Shown here: positions 39,577-51,990 of the stretch, piece by piece
How the letters are laid out: each line of letters starts with the position of its first letter
Position numbering within the stretch: the stretch's first letter is position 1
DNA from: Enterobacter sp. 638
GTDB lineage: Bacteria > Pseudomonadota > Gammaproteobacteria > Enterobacterales > Enterobacteriaceae
DNA: 64,000 nt
Reading direction: 5' to 3'
Assembly: GCF_000016325.1 (NCBI RefSeq)
Contig: NC_009436.1
Location: 3,472,001 to 3,536,000, forward strand
Notes under the pieces: generated by a model
What the model was told of the DNA's origin: nothing
The model's input: only the letters and a program-made list of their open reading frames with translations
Database searches by the model: none
Position numbers and translations under genes: made by a program

Positions 39577-41289
39577 TTATTCCCAAAAATCTCTGGCGGG
39601 ATCGAGCACAGGGCGAATGATGCCCGCACGCACCGTAAAGTCGCCGAAGCCTTCACCCGCTTCACGCTCTTTCGCCCAGCGCCCGACAAGCTCGTCAAGT
39701 GAATCGAGAATTTCGGGTTCAGTAATGTTTTCGCGATACATACGCGGAATGCGCGTTCCGCTGCGGTTGCCGCCCAGATGCACGTTGTAGCGACCCGGCG
39801 CTTTACCCACCAGCCCAAGCTCGGCCAGCAGCGCACGGCCACAGCCGTTCGGGCAACCCGTCACGCGCATCACGATATGCTCATCCGGAATACCGTGTTT
39901 CGCTAGCACCGCTTCCACTTTATCGGTGAAGGACGGCAGGAAACGCTCGGCTTCCGCCATCGCCAGCGGACAGGTTGGGAATGACACACAGGCCATTGAG
40001 TTCTCACGCTGCGGCTTAACGCCATCCATCAGCGTATGCTCGCGCGCCAGCTTCTCGATCTTCGCTTTCTGACTCTCCGGCACGCCGGCAATAATCAGGT
40101 TCTGATTCGCGGTGATGCGGAACTCGCCTTTATGAATCTTAGCAATTTCCAGCAGACCGGTTTTCAGCGGACGGCCCGGATAATCCAGAATACGGCCGTT
40201 TTCGATAAACAGCGTCAGGTGCCATTTATTGTCGATACCTTTGACCCAGCCGATACGATCGCCGCGACCGGTAAATTCATACGCACGGATAGGCTCAAAC
40301 GTGATCCCCGCGCGACGTTCGACTTCTGCTTTGAACGTCTCTACGCCGACGCGCTCCAGCGTATATTTGGTTTTCGCATTTTTACGATCGGTACGGTTAC
40401 CCCAGTCGCGCTGCGTGGTCACTACCGCTTCGGCCACGGCCAGCGTGTGCTCCAGCGGGATATAACCAAATTCGCTCGCGGTGCGTGCGTAAGTTTTCTT
40501 GTTGCCGTGTTCGATGGACAAACCACCGCCCACCAGCAGGTTAAAGCCAACCAGCTTGCCGTTTTCCGCAATCGCCACGAAGTTCATGTCGTTGGCGTGC
40601 AGATCGATATCATTCTGCGGCGGAATGACCACCGTGGTTTTAAATTTACGCGGCAGATAGGTCTGACCCAGAATCGGCTCGACATCGGTGGTCGCGACTT
40701 TTTCCTGATCGAGCCAGATCTCCGCATACGCGCGGGTGCGCGGCAGCAGATGTTCAGAGATCTTCTTCGCCCATTCATACGCCTCGGCGTGCAGCTCTGA
40801 CTCATACGGGTTGGAGGTACACAACACGTTACGGTTCATGTCGTTCGCAGTCGCCAGCGCGTCCAGCCCGACGGAATGCAGCATCTGGTGTACCGGCTTC
40901 ACGTTCTTTTTCAGAATGCCGTGAAACTGGAAGGTCTGACGGTTGGTCAGACGAATACTGCCGTAAATCGTGTTGTCGTGGGCGAATTTATCAATCGCCT
41001 GCCACTGTTTCGTGGTGATGACTCCACCCGGCAGACGGCAGCGCAGCAGCATCGCATGACGCGGCTCCAGCTTTTGTTCCGCACGTTCCGCACGAATATC
41101 GCGGTCATCCTGCTGATACATACCGTGGAAGCGGATCAGCAGGAAGTTGTCGCCTTTGAAACCGCCGGTCAGACCGTCGTTTAAATCTTCGGCAATGGTG
41201 CCGCGCAGATAGTTACTATCAACCTTCATGCGCTCGGCATCAGTCAGTTTGCCTTCGACCACCAGTGGGCCAGGGTGTTTTTCGCTCAT
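39577..41289 (-). CDS. cysI: Sulfite reductase hemoprotein subunit CysI
   Basis: The beta subunit that reduces sulfite to sulfide by six electrons on a coupled siroheme-[4Fe-4S] centre. It has 570 residues. The cluster cysteines lie in CVSFPTC (about 434-440) and GCPNGC (about 479-483). It shares one base with the cysJ stop and is followed by cysH after 13 bases. Confidence 0.98.
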   Translation of the reverse strand: MSEKHPGPLVVEGKLTDAERMKVDSNYLRGTIAEDLNDGLTGGFKGDNFLLIRFHGMYQQDDRDIRAERAEQKLEPRHAMLLRCRLPGGVITTKQWQAIDKFAHDNTIYGSIRLTNRQTFQFHGILKKNVKPVHQMLHSVGLDALATANDMNRNVLCTSNPYESELHAEAYEWAKKISEHLLPRTRAYAEIWLDQEKVATTDVEPILGQTYLPRKFKTTVVIPPQNDIDLHANDMNFVAIAENGKLVGFNLLVGGGLSIEHGNKKTYARTASEFGYIPLEHTLAVAEAVVTTQRDWGNRTDRKNAKTKYTLERVGVETFKAEVERRAGITFEPIRAYEFTGRGDRIGWVKGIDNKWHLTLFIENGRILDYPGRPLKTGLLEIAKIHKGEFRITANQNLIIAGVPESQKAKIEKLAREHTLMDGVKPQRENSMACVSFPTCPLAMAEAERFLPSFTDKVEAVLAKHGIPDEHIVMRVTGCPNGCGRALLAELGLVGKAPGRYNVHLGGNRSGTRIPRMYRENITEPEILDSLDELVGRWAKEREAGEGFGDFTVRAGIIRPVLDPARDFWE

Positions 41290-43094
41290 TAGTAGACATC
41301 TCGCTGATAACGGCGCTCTACGCGCAGCTCACTTAAAAATTCATCCGCCGTTTCGATATCCATACCACCGAATTCGGCAATCACTTCCAGCAAAGCCTGC
41401 TCAACGTCTTTCGCCATACGATTGGCGTCGCCGCAGACATAAAGGTGGGCACCGTTATTGATCCACGCCCACAGCTCTGCGCCCTGTTCGCGCAGTTTGT
41501 CTTGTACGTATATTTTTTGTTTTTGGTCACGAGACCACGCCAGATCGATGCGCGAGAGCACGCCCTCTTTGACGTAGCGCTGCCACTCAACCTGATAAAG
41601 GAAATCTTCCGTAAAGTGCGGGTTGCCAAAGAACAGCCAGTTTTTGCCAGGCGCTTCCTCGGCTGCACGCTGCTGCATAAACGCGCGGAACGGTGCGATC
41701 CCTGTGCCTGGACCAATCATGATGACCGGTGTTTCAGGGTTCGCAGGCAGGCGGAAGTTATCGTTATGCTCAATGAAGACGCGGACTTCGCCCTCTTCCT
41801 CAACGCGATCGGCCAGGAAACTGGAGGCCCCGCCCGCCCGCGCACGGCCTTCGATATCGAAGCGTACGGCCCCTACGGTGATGTGCACTTCGCTTTCCAC
41901 TTCCGCCTGAGACGAGGCAATGGAATAGAGGCGCGGCGTTAACGGGCGCAGCAGACCGATTAAGGCCTCGGCGTCGAGCTGTGCCGGAGAGAATCGCACC
42001 ATATCGACAATCGGGGTGGTTGCGGCGTAATGCTGCAGTTTGGCTTTGTCGCCCACCAGCGGCAGCAGCGTTTCGCTACGGGTTAGCGTGGCGTAATTCT
42101 CGACAATATTGGCGGTGTTGACCGTCAGCTCAAAATGCCACTGTAGCGCTTCGGAAAGCGGCAGCGTTTTGCCCTCCACGTTGACCTGCTCGGTGCCTTT
42201 CAGCCACAGCAGTTCCACCAGCTCTTTCACTAATGCAGGATCGTTTTGATACCAGACGCCAAGCGCATCGCCCGGCTGGTAGCGCAAGCCGGAATCACCC
42301 AGATCAATTTCGATATGGCGAACGTCTTTTTCCGAATCGCGACCGGTAATTTTTTGATTTACGGACAGGCTCGCAACCAGCGGCTCTTCTTTGGTATACG
42401 GGCTAGTAGAGACTTCATTGACCGCACCTGAAGCACTGTTCGCCGCCTGTGCTGGCGTATCCTTCGGTACGCGCGCTTTCAGCACATCCACAATCCGTGC
42501 GCGCCATTCGGCGGCCGCGGCTTGATACTCAACGTCGGCATCCACGCGATCCAGCAGACGCTCTGCGCCCAGTTCCGCCAGCTTGCTGTCGAAATCTTTG
42601 CCGGACTGGCAGAAGAACTCATAGGACGTGTCGCCCAGACCGAAGACAGCAAACGCGGTGCCGTCGAGTTTTGGCGCTTTTTTCGAGAACAGGAATTTAT
42701 GTAGTGCGACCGCTTCTTCGGCCGGTTCGCCTTCGCCCTGCGTAGACGCCACAACGACAACCAGTTTTTCTGACGCGATTTGTTTAAATTTATAATCCCC
42801 GGCGTTCACCAGGTTCACGTTCAGTTTGGCGGCGAGCAGATCGTCACGCAGCGCTTCCGCCACGCGACGGGCATTGCCCGTTTGCGAAGCAGAGATCAGC
42901 GTAATAGCCGGAATTTCAACCGCTGTGGCTGGCGCATTCACGACCGCTCCAGGCTGCTGATTGAGCATTCCCCAGAAATAGCCTGAAACCCAGGCAAGCT
43001 GAGTAGGTGAAAAATCAGTGGTGGCCGCCTGAAGGCGCGCCAGTTGCTCCGGGTTCAGAGGAAGCAAATTCGAAGGTGGGGCCTGTGTTGTCAT
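41289..43094 (-). CDS. cysJ: Sulfite reductase flavoprotein subunit CysJ
   Basis: The alpha subunit passing electrons from NADPH through FAD and FMN to CysI. It has 601 residues. An N-terminal flavodoxin domain ([11 protein letters not shown] near residue 70, [12 protein letters not shown]) is joined to a ferredoxin-reductase-like part with RLYSIASSQ for FAD and [12 protein letters not shown] for NADPH. It heads the cysJIH operon. Confidence 0.98.
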   Translation of the reverse strand: MTTQAPPSNLLPLNPEQLARLQAATTDFSPTQLAWVSGYFWGMLNQQPGAVVNAPATAVEIPAITLISASQTGNARRVAEALRDDLLAAKLNVNLVNAGDYKFKQIASEKLVVVVASTQGEGEPAEEAVALHKFLFSKKAPKLDGTAFAVFGLGDTSYEFFCQSGKDFDSKLAELGAERLLDRVDADVEYQAAAAEWRARIVDVLKARVPKDTPAQAANSASGAVNEVSTSPYTKEEPLVASLSVNQKITGRDSEKDVRHIEIDLGDSGLRYQPGDALGVWYQNDPALVKELVELLWLKGTEQVNVEGKTLPLSEALQWHFELTVNTANIVENYATLTRSETLLPLVGDKAKLQHYAATTPIVDMVRFSPAQLDAEALIGLLRPLTPRLYSIASSQAEVESEVHITVGAVRFDIEGRARAGGASSFLADRVEEEGEVRVFIEHNDNFRLPANPETPVIMIGPGTGIAPFRAFMQQRAAEEAPGKNWLFFGNPHFTEDFLYQVEWQRYVKEGVLSRIDLAWSRDQKQKIYVQDKLREQGAELWAWINNGAHLYVCGDANRMAKDVEQALLEVIAEFGGMDIETADEFLSELRVERRYQRDVY

Positions 43095-43459
43095 GCGTCG
43101 TTATGTTCCAGTAGCAAAGCGGACTTCAAGTAATATGTCCTGAATAGTTCAAGTTGCAGCCAACGGAGCGACAACTGAAGTATGACGGGCATAAAATCCA
43201 AACTGAAGATAAGGTTAACGGCGGGGATAATAACAATTAAAGAAGGGATGGAAATAACAAATAACCAAAAGAACTAACCTGTTTTAGTCATGGTTGTTAA
43301 CAACAAAACTGGTTAATCAACCTACTGAAATATAACCATAAAATTTACCAAATCTGCCCCGAGCAATCGCACTACGGATGATGGCCGTTTTAGTTAATGA
43401 TTAAAAATGTGCTTTCCGGTACTATGCGGCGGTTTTTTCCGCACTACTGAGAGCACACG
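43095..43459. promoter_or_regulatory. cysJ-queD divergent intergenic region
   Basis: There is no gene in this 365-base, AT-rich stretch. It should contain the CysB-dependent cysJ promoter and the queD promoter. An imperfect inverted repeat occupies 43148-43180 (TTCAAGTTGC against GCGACAACTGAAG), followed by TATGACGGGCATA. That wording recalls a dispersed intergenic repeat in some enterobacteria, so it may be a worn copy rather than an operator. AACCTG/TGGTTA words around 43270-43320 recur but give no clear site. Confidence 0.4.
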
Positions 43460-43822
43460 ATGTCCACCACACTGTTTAAAGATTTCATCTTCGAAGCCGC
43501 CCATCACCTTCCGCATGTCCCGCAAGGGCATAAATGTGGCCGTCTGCACGGGCACTCTTTTATGGTGCGTCTTGAGATTACTGGTGAAGTCGATCCACAT
43601 ACTGGCTGGATTATGGACTTCTCCGAACTGAAAGCGGCGTTTAAGCCGACGTACGATCGCCTCGATCATTACTATCTGAATGATATTCCCGGGCTGGAAA
43701 ACCCAACCAGCGAAGTGCTGGCAAAATGGATCTGGGATCAGATGAAACCGCTGGTGCCGCTGTTAAGCTCGGTGATGATCAAAGAGACGTGTACCGCAGG
43801 CTGCGTGTATCGCGGAGAGTAA
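43460..43822 (+). CDS. queD: 6-carboxytetrahydropterin synthase QueD
   Basis: It makes 6-carboxytetrahydropterin, an early step of queuosine and 7-deazaguanine synthesis. It has 120 residues. The zinc-binding histidines lie in EAAHHLP and LHGHSFMV, with the catalytic Cys in [10 protein letters not shown] (about residue 27). Its partner queE converges with it, and a strong shared terminator separates the two. Confidence 0.96.
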   Translation: MSTTLFKDFIFEAAHHLPHVPQGHKCGRLHGHSFMVRLEITGEVDPHTGWIMDFSELKAAFKPTYDRLDHYYLNDIPGLENPTSEVLAKWIWDQMKPLVPLLSSVMIKETCTAGCVYRGE

Positions 43823-43823
43823 G

Positions 43824-43855
43824 AAAAAGCCCGGCGAAATGACCGGGCTTTTTTT
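43824..43855. terminator. Bidirectional terminator between queD and queE
   Basis: AGCCCGG, an eight-base loop and CCGGGCT form a perfect stem flanked by five A on the left and a run of T on the right. It can end both the plus-strand queD and the minus-strand queE transcripts; the T-run touches the queE stop codon. Confidence 0.88.
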
Positions 43856-44526
43856 CAGGCAATATTCAGATACTTGTGCGTCTGCATCGACAATCGCCAG
43901 TTGCGGGCGATGCAGGTTTCAATGCACAGACGCGTCGCGTCATCTTTCTGACTGATCGGCTGAAGGGCGATGATTCGCTGCTTTTCATCGGTCAACGTCG
44001 CTAGCAGTTCATCCAGCGCTTCGATATCACGCATGCGGCCAACCGGATGCTTAATCTCATCGGCACGCTCAAGCGCCTGCGAAAGCACGTCGTAGCCACC
44101 GCGCATGTTCACTTTTGGCGATACAGTCACCCAGGCGGTGTGAGAGCAGCGCACTTCATGCGTGCCGCTGGTTTCAATCTGGCAGCTGTAGCCGTTCTTT
44201 TCCAGCAAATCGGTCAGCGACATGAGATCGTGAATGCATGGTTCACCGCCGGTTATCACCACGTGGCGCGCCGTCCATCCCTGACGACCAATTATCGCCA
44301 GCAGATCTTCTGCGCTCCCGGCTCCCCATTTATCGCTTTCTTTGGTTTTGGCAAGAATGCTAAACAGCGATACTTCCCGATCTGCCAGTTTGTCCCACGT
44401 ATGTTTGGTATCACACCAGGCACAGCCAACCGGGCATCCCTGTAAACGAATAAAAATAGCAGGAACGCCAGTGAAGTAACCCTCGCCTTGCAGGGTTTGG
44501 AACATCTCGTTAATCGGGTACTGCAT
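43855..44526 (-). CDS. queE: 7-carboxy-7-deazaguanine synthase QueE
   Basis: A radical-SAM enzyme that contracts carboxytetrahydropterin to 7-carboxy-7-deazaguanine for queuosine. It has 223 residues. The cluster motif CPVGCAWCDTKHTW (about residues 31-44) has the unusual spacing of this family, and VVITGGEP is the SAM-binding segment. The start is the ATG at 44526 (MQYPINEMFQTLQGEG); the open frame extends upstream without family match. Confidence 0.96.
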   Translation of the reverse strand: MQYPINEMFQTLQGEGYFTGVPAIFIRLQGCPVGCAWCDTKHTWDKLADREVSLFSILAKTKESDKWGAGSAEDLLAIIGRQGWTARHVVITGGEPCIHDLMSLTDLLEKNGYSCQIETSGTHEVRCSHTAWVTVSPKVNMRGGYDVLSQALERADEIKHPVGRMRDIEALDELLATLTDEKQRIIALQPISQKDDATRLCIETCIARNWRLSMQTHKYLNIA

Positions 44527-44579
44527 AGTCATCTCACTTTGGGGATAATCGTTAATTATCGCAGATCCCCGCCCATGTT

Positions 44580-45287
44580 TCATGCCCGATCGATGCTGTG
44601 TGCCTCAATCGCCGCGACGAAACGTGTCGTGATTTGCTGAGGACGCGTAATAGCGCCCCCTACAACCACTGTGTGAGCGCCTAGCGCAAGACAGCGCGCA
44701 GCACGCTCAGGCGTGTCGACATTGCCTTCAGCCACGACAGGAATACTCACGGCAGCCACCACATCGCGTAAAAACTCACAGTCATTTTCGGGAAGCGAAT
44801 GGCCCTGCGTTTCCGCCGTATAGCCGTAAAGTGTGGTGCCTACGCAATCAAATCCTAACGCTTGTGCCTCTTTCGCTTCCGCCAGCGTAGCGATATCCGC
44901 CATTAAAAGCACCGACGGATAGCGCGCGCGGATTTGCCCGACAAACGATTCCAGCGTTTGTCCATTCGGACGCGGTCGGGCGGTGGCGTCCAGCGCGATA
45001 ATTTCCGGATTCACCGTCATCAGTTCATCGATCTCCTTGAGCGTAGCGGTAATAAACACCTCGCTGCCCGGATAATCACGCTTAATGATGCCAATCACCG
45101 GCAGGGAAACCTGCTGTTTAATGGCGGCGATATCCACCACGCTGTTGGCCCGAATCGCTGCCGCACCGCCCTGCGCCGCGGCCAGTGCCATGCGCGACAT
45201 AATGAACGGGCTGTGCAGCGGTTCGTTTTCCAGCGCCTGACATGAGACGATTAATTTGCCTTTCAATACATCCAGTACAGTCTTCAT
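44580..45287 (-). CDS. nanE: N-acetylmannosamine-6-phosphate 2-epimerase
   Basis: It converts ManNAc-6-phosphate to GlcNAc-6-phosphate. It has 235 residues of the TIM-barrel NanE family: [32 protein letters not shown] with the catalytic lysine, DATARPRP and [11 protein letters not shown]. The start is the ATG at 45287 overlapping the PTS stop (TGATG); a GTG one codon earlier is in frame. No other sialic-acid gene (nanA, nanT, nanK) is nearby. With the PTS gene ahead of it, the substrate is more likely free ManNAc or a related amino sugar. Confidence 0.88.
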   Translation of the reverse strand: MKTVLDVLKGKLIVSCQALENEPLHSPFIMSRMALAAAQGGAAAIRANSVVDIAAIKQQVSLPVIGIIKRDYPGSEVFITATLKEIDELMTVNPEIIALDATARPRPNGQTLESFVGQIRARYPSVLLMADIATLAEAKEAQALGFDCVGTTLYGYTAETQGHSLPENDCEFLRDVVAAVSIPVVAEGNVDTPERAARCLALGAHTVVVGGAITRPQQITTRFVAAIEAHSIDRA

Positions 45288-46843
45288 CACGATAAAATCT
45301 CTTCAACTTCGTTTTTGATAATGGTGACATGCGGGCCGTAAATGACCTGAACGCCGTTACCGCGGACGATCACACCGCGTGCGCCAGTGGCTTTTAGCGC
45401 GGCCTCATTGACCTTTCCGCCATCCTTGACCGTCACGCGCAACCGCGTTGCACAGCAGTCCACCTCTTCAAGATTCTCTCTGCCGCCAAGCCCGGCGATC
45501 ACCGCCGCCGCGCGTTCACTTTGTGGGAGCGTGCTTTCGACCACCGCCTCTTTTTCGCGTCCCGGCGTGGCGTAGCCAAATCGGGTGATCATGAAGCGGA
45601 AGGTGAAGTAATAGAGGAAGAACCACGGCACGCCGACCAGCGGAACATACATCCAGTTCGTTTTGGCCTCGCCTTGCAGGACGCCAAACAGGATGAAATC
45701 GATAAAGCCGCCGGAAAATGTCTGTCCAATGGTGATATGCAGAATGTGGGCGAGCATAAATGCCAGTCCATCGAAGAACGCGTGGATGACATAAAGCACC
45801 GGTGCCACGAACAGGAACGAGAACTCAATCGGCTCGGTAATGCCCGTCAGGAAAGAGGTCAACGCTGCAGAAATCAGCAGCCCCGCGACGCGCTTTTTAT
45901 TCTCGGGTTTGGCAGTGTGATACATCGCCAGACACGCCCCGAGCAGGCCGAACATCATGGTGATAAAGCGCCCGGACATAAAACGTGAAGTGCCGAGGTA
46001 AAATTGTTGGGTATTCGGATCGGCAAGCTGTGCAAAGAAGATCCGCTGCGTGCCTTCGACCAGATGACCGTTAACGATCTCACTGCCGCCCAGCGCCGTC
46101 GTCCAGAAAGGCAGATAGAAAATATGGTGCAAACCAAACGGGCCGAGCATCCGCAGGATAAAACCGTACAGTAGCGTGCCGAGATAACCCGTCGCATCCA
46201 CCAGGCCACCGAGGCCAAAGATCAGTTTCTGAAAGTGCGGCCACACAACCGTCATCGCCGCGCCGACGACGATGGCTGCCAGAGAGCTGATAATCGGCAC
46301 AAAGCGTGAGCCGCCGAAGAAGCCGAGGAACTGCGGCAGCGCGATTTTATTGAACCGATGATGCAGAGTGCAGGTGACCAGACCCATCACCACGCCACCA
46401 AAGACGCCGGTCTCCAGCGTCTGAATGCCAAGGGTCATCCCCTGCCCCACGGCACCTGGATTTTCCAGCGCGAGCTTGCCCGTCAGAATCAGCAAGGCAT
46501 TGATGGTGGCATTCATCACCAGGAACGCGAGCAATGCTGCAAGCCCAGCCGTGCCTTTGTCCGTTTTCGCCAGGCCAACCGCAACGCCAACCGCAAACAG
46601 CACCGACAGGTTTGCAAATACAATCGAACCCGCACTGCTCATAATGGTGAAAATGGCCTGCAGCCAGCCGATATCGAGAAATGGATAGGCGGTGAGCGTG
46701 TTCGGATTTGATAACGCGCCGCCAATTCCTAACAGCAAACCCGCCGCTGGCAACACGGCGATCGGTAACATAAACGACTTACCAAACCGCTGGGCCTTTT
46801 CAAACCACGCGCCTGATGAGGCACCGCTGAACATTTGCATCAT
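45287..46843 (-). CDS. PTS EIICB transporter of the glucose/GlcNAc family, partner of NanE
   Basis: An inner-membrane phosphotransferase permease of 518 residues. The EIIC part carries about ten membrane segments, [19 protein letters not shown] near the N-terminus and the sugar-site block [20 protein letters not shown]-terminal EIIB domain has the phosphorylated cysteine in DCCATRLRV (about residue 464). No EIIA is fused. The start chosen is the ATG at 46843, which has GGGGGAG eight bases before it; the in-frame GTG at 46852 has no usable spacing. Coupled with nanE, it probably delivers ManNAc-6-phosphate, but glucose- or GlcNAc-like substrates cannot be excluded. Confidence 0.82.
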   Translation of the reverse strand: MMQMFSGASSGAWFEKAQRFGKSFMLPIAVLPAAGLLLGIGGALSNPNTLTAYPFLDIGWLQAIFTIMSSAGSIVFANLSVLFAVGVAVGLAKTDKGTAGLAALLAFLVMNATINALLILTGKLALENPGAVGQGMTLGIQTLETGVFGGVVMGLVTCTLHHRFNKIALPQFLGFFGGSRFVPIISSLAAIVVGAAMTVVWPHFQKLIFGLGGLVDATGYLGTLLYGFILRMLGPFGLHHIFYLPFWTTALGGSEIVNGHLVEGTQRIFFAQLADPNTQQFYLGTSRFMSGRFITMMFGLLGACLAMYHTAKPENKKRVAGLLISAALTSFLTGITEPIEFSFLFVAPVLYVIHAFFDGLAFMLAHILHITIGQTFSGGFIDFILFGVLQGEAKTNWMYVPLVGVPWFFLYYFTFRFMITRFGYATPGREKEAVVESTLPQSERAAAVIAGLGGRENLEEVDCCATRLRVTVKDGGKVNEAALKATGARGVIVRGNGVQVIYGPHVTIIKNEVEEILS

Positions 46844-46867
46844 TATTTTCACTCCCCCATTAACTGA

Positions 46868-46913
46868 TGAAAATTTTTACCACATAAATTTAATAAACTG
46901 AAAATTATCACCA
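46868..46913. promoter_or_regulatory. Candidate RpiR operators: paired 15-bp direct repeats
   Basis: TGAAAATTTTTACCA (46868-46882) and TGAAAATTATCACCA (46899-46913) match at 13 of 15 positions and are 31 bases apart, about three helical turns. They lie between the divergent PTS gene and the RpiR-type regulator. Binding by that regulator is inferred from position. Confidence 0.5.
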
Positions 46914-47010
46914 AAAAGGCGGGTGTGGATCATACTTTTTTAAAATGACTGGCATCTTTCCCCCGCTTTCCGCCACACTAGCCGGTAGAAAAACGCATCA
47001 AGGATCAGGC

Positions 47011-47835
47011 ATGTCAGAAAATGAAAATCTGCTGCTCAGGCTGCGCCAGGGCGTCTCTGGATACAGCCCGACACAGCAAAAGTTGGGATCGTTTGTCCTG
47101 AACGATCCTTCCAGAGTGCTCTACCTGACGATTACCGAGCTGGCGCGCGAAAGCGACACCAGCGAAGCGAGCGTGACGCGGCTATGCCGCACGCTAGGGT
47201 GTAAGGGATATACCGAATTTAAGATGGCGCTGGCGCTGGATGTTCAGCGTGAACACGTGCCGCTAAAGAAAGGCGATGAGATTGATGAAATCGTCGAAGA
47301 GTCGATTCTGGCACTACAGGATACTTCTCGTCTGCTCGACCGGGAGATTCTGTTAAAAGCCGCTCAGGCACTACACCAGTCGCGTTCCGTTTATATTTAT
47401 GGCGTGGCGGCAAGCGCGATTATCGGGGATTATCTGCACTATAAATTGCTTCGCCTCGGCAAGCCGGCGCAGTTGTTTAGCGATATGCATCGTGCGTCGA
47501 TGAATGCGACGACCTTAACGTCTGACGATTTGGTGGTGGCCATTTCGAGTTCTGGCTCGACGCGGGATCTTTTACACGTCGTGAAACTCGCGCGAAAACG
47601 TGGCGCGCACGTGCTGGCGCTGAGTAATACGCCGCGAAGCCCGCTGACATCTTTAAGCGATATGTTGCTGGTAGCAGCGAAGCCTGAAGGCCCGCTCAGC
47701 GCGGGTGCGCTGAATGCCAAAGTCGGCGTGATGCTGCTTGTGGAGCTTCTGGCAACGACCATGATTTCGCTGGACGATCGGTATGGTGACGCCAGTCAGC
47801 AAACGGCCAGTGCGACGCTTCCCCTGTTGCTGTAA
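47011..47835 (+). CDS. RpiR-family regulator with SIS domain
   Basis: A transcription factor of 274 residues. The N-terminal helix-turn-helix (TITELARESDTSEASVTRLCRTLGCKGYTEFK, here its core) is followed by a sugar-phosphate-binding SIS domain (VYIYGVAASAIIGDYLHYKL, VAISSSGSTRDLLHV). The start is the ATG at 47011 with AAGGAT ahead; an upstream ATG lacks family sequence. It is divergent from the PTS-nanE genes, so it most likely controls them in response to an amino-sugar phosphate. Confidence 0.85.
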   Translation: MSENENLLLRLRQGVSGYSPTQQKLGSFVLNDPSRVLYLTITELARESDTSEASVTRLCRTLGCKGYTEFKMALALDVQREHVPLKKGDEIDEIVEESILALQDTSRLLDREILLKAAQALHQSRSVYIYGVAASAIIGDYLHYKLLRLGKPAQLFSDMHRASMNATTLTSDDLVVAISSSGSTRDLLHVVKLARKRGAHVLALSNTPRSPLTSLSDMLLVAAKPEGPLSAGALNAKVGVMLLVELLATTMISLDDRYGDASQQTASATLPLLL

Positions 47836-47844
47836 TTCAGGCAT

Positions 47845-47873
47845 AAAAAAACCCGCCGAAGCGGGTTTTTCTT
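47845..47873. terminator. Bidirectional terminator between the RpiR gene and eno
   Basis: ACCCGC-CGAA-GCGGGT is a 6-bp stem with a stable tetraloop, flanked by A6 on the left and T5 on the right. It lies between converging genes and can serve both. Confidence 0.85.
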
Positions 47874-47891
47874 AAAATCGAAAGCTCAGTA

Positions 47892-49259
<1,368 letters not shown>

Positions 49260-49269
49260 CTAACTTTTT

Positions 49270-50922
<1,653 letters not shown>

Positions 50923-50959
50923 TTAGGTTGGAATGATGGAATAACCAGGACGGGAAAGT

Positions 50960-50988
50960 AGTATACCCGAACACGGCGAGTGCCACAA
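50960..50988 (-). promoter_or_regulatory. Sigma-70 promoter of pyrG
   Basis: On the minus strand TTGTGG, 17 bases, TATACT gives a good promoter about 53 bases before the pyrG ATG. Further upstream, TTGAC-GCAA-ATCAA (51066-51079) is one base away from an FNR-type site but lies far from this promoter. Confidence 0.6.
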
Positions 50989-51130
50989 ACTTTCATTCTC
51001 CGTCTCCTGACTCAGGCTTTGACAACATAGGGAGTGAGAAAATAGCCGCTTTTGGGTAATTGTTTTTGACGCAAATCAAGCGCTTGTCATTTAAAAAATC
51101 ACACATATTGCGCTTGATCGCGAAATTTCG

Positions 51131-51922
51131 TTAGAGATCATGTTCCTGGCGTTTTACTTCCTGCCACACCTCTTCCATCAAATCGAGGTCAACACCGGTC
51201 ATTTCCAGGCCTCGGGCGGCGACAATGCGCTCAACTTCGCGGAAACGACGCTCAAATTTAAGGTTGGCTTTTTGCAGCGCGGTTTCCGCTTTTACCCCTA
51301 AATGACGGGATAAATTAACCGTCGCAAAAAGCAAATCGCCCATCTCCTCTTCCAGTTTGGCTTCATCGACCACGGCCTGCTTTGCTTCGTGCATCACTTC
51401 ATCAATTTCTTCATGCACTTTATCCAGCACCGGTCCTAATGAGGTCCAGTCAAACCCTACGGTTGAGCAACGTTTCTGAATTTTATGGGCGCGCATGAGC
51501 GCTGGCAGGTTCAGCGGGATATCATCCAGCGCGGAATGCTGCGATTTTTCAGCCCGTTCAGCACTTTTGATTTGCTCCCAACGGGCCAGCACTTCTGTGC
51601 TGTTGCTGGCGGTTGCATCACCAAAGATATGGGGATGACGGCGCTCAAGTTTGTCACTGATGGCAGCGCAAATATCGTCGAAATCGAAACGCGCTTCTTC
51701 CTGAGCCATTTGCGCGTAAAACACCACCTGGAACAGCAGGTCGCCCAGTTCGCCGCGCAGATCGTCAAAATCTTCACGCGAAATAGCGTCCAGCACTTCG
51801 TACGTTTCTTCGAGGGTGTAAGGCGCGATGGTGGCGAAAGTCTGCTCTTTGTCCCACGGGCAGCCGTTTTCCGGATCACGCAGGCGTTTCATTATGCCGA
51901 GTAGGCGGTCGATTTGGGTCAT
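51131..51922 (-). CDS. mazG: Nucleoside triphosphate pyrophosphohydrolase MazG
   Basis: It hydrolyses NTPs to NMP and pyrophosphate and lowers ppGpp in E. coli. It has 263 residues with two MazG repeats. EETYE-type acidic motifs are seen in each half (residues about 34-40 and 170-176). The start is the ATG at 51922 with AGGA upstream. In E. coli mazE and mazF stand between relA and this gene; here they are absent. Confidence 0.96.
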   Translation of the reverse strand: MTQIDRLLGIMKRLRDPENGCPWDKEQTFATIAPYTLEETYEVLDAISREDFDDLRGELGDLLFQVVFYAQMAQEEARFDFDDICAAISDKLERRHPHIFGDATASNSTEVLARWEQIKSAERAEKSQHSALDDIPLNLPALMRAHKIQKRCSTVGFDWTSLGPVLDKVHEEIDEVMHEAKQAVVDEAKLEEEMGDLLFATVNLSRHLGVKAETALQKANLKFERRFREVERIVAARGLEMTGVDLDLMEEVWQEVKRQEHDL

Positions 51923-51949
51923 GAGGAGTTCCTGGTAAAAATGAGAAAC

Positions 51950-51977
51950 GCCGGGCGGCAATGACGCCTTACCCGGC
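51950..51977. repeat. REP-type hairpin between relA and mazG
   Basis: GCCGGGCGGC, a six-base loop and GCCTTACCCGGC form a REP-like stem with the usual internal mismatch. It occupies the 68-base gap between mazG and relA. Confidence 0.7.
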
Positions 51978-51990
51978 TGATAAAAGAGGA

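Noticed and set aside
43148..43180. Inverted repeat as a CysB operator for cysJ
   Set aside because: The wording and the following TATGACGGGCATA look more like a worn dispersed intergenic repeat, and CysB sites have no tight consensus that would allow the assignment.
51066..51079. FNR-type box upstream of pyrG
   Set aside because: It is only one base from consensus, but about 100 bases from the pyrG promoter and downstream of mazG, with no promoter suitably placed.
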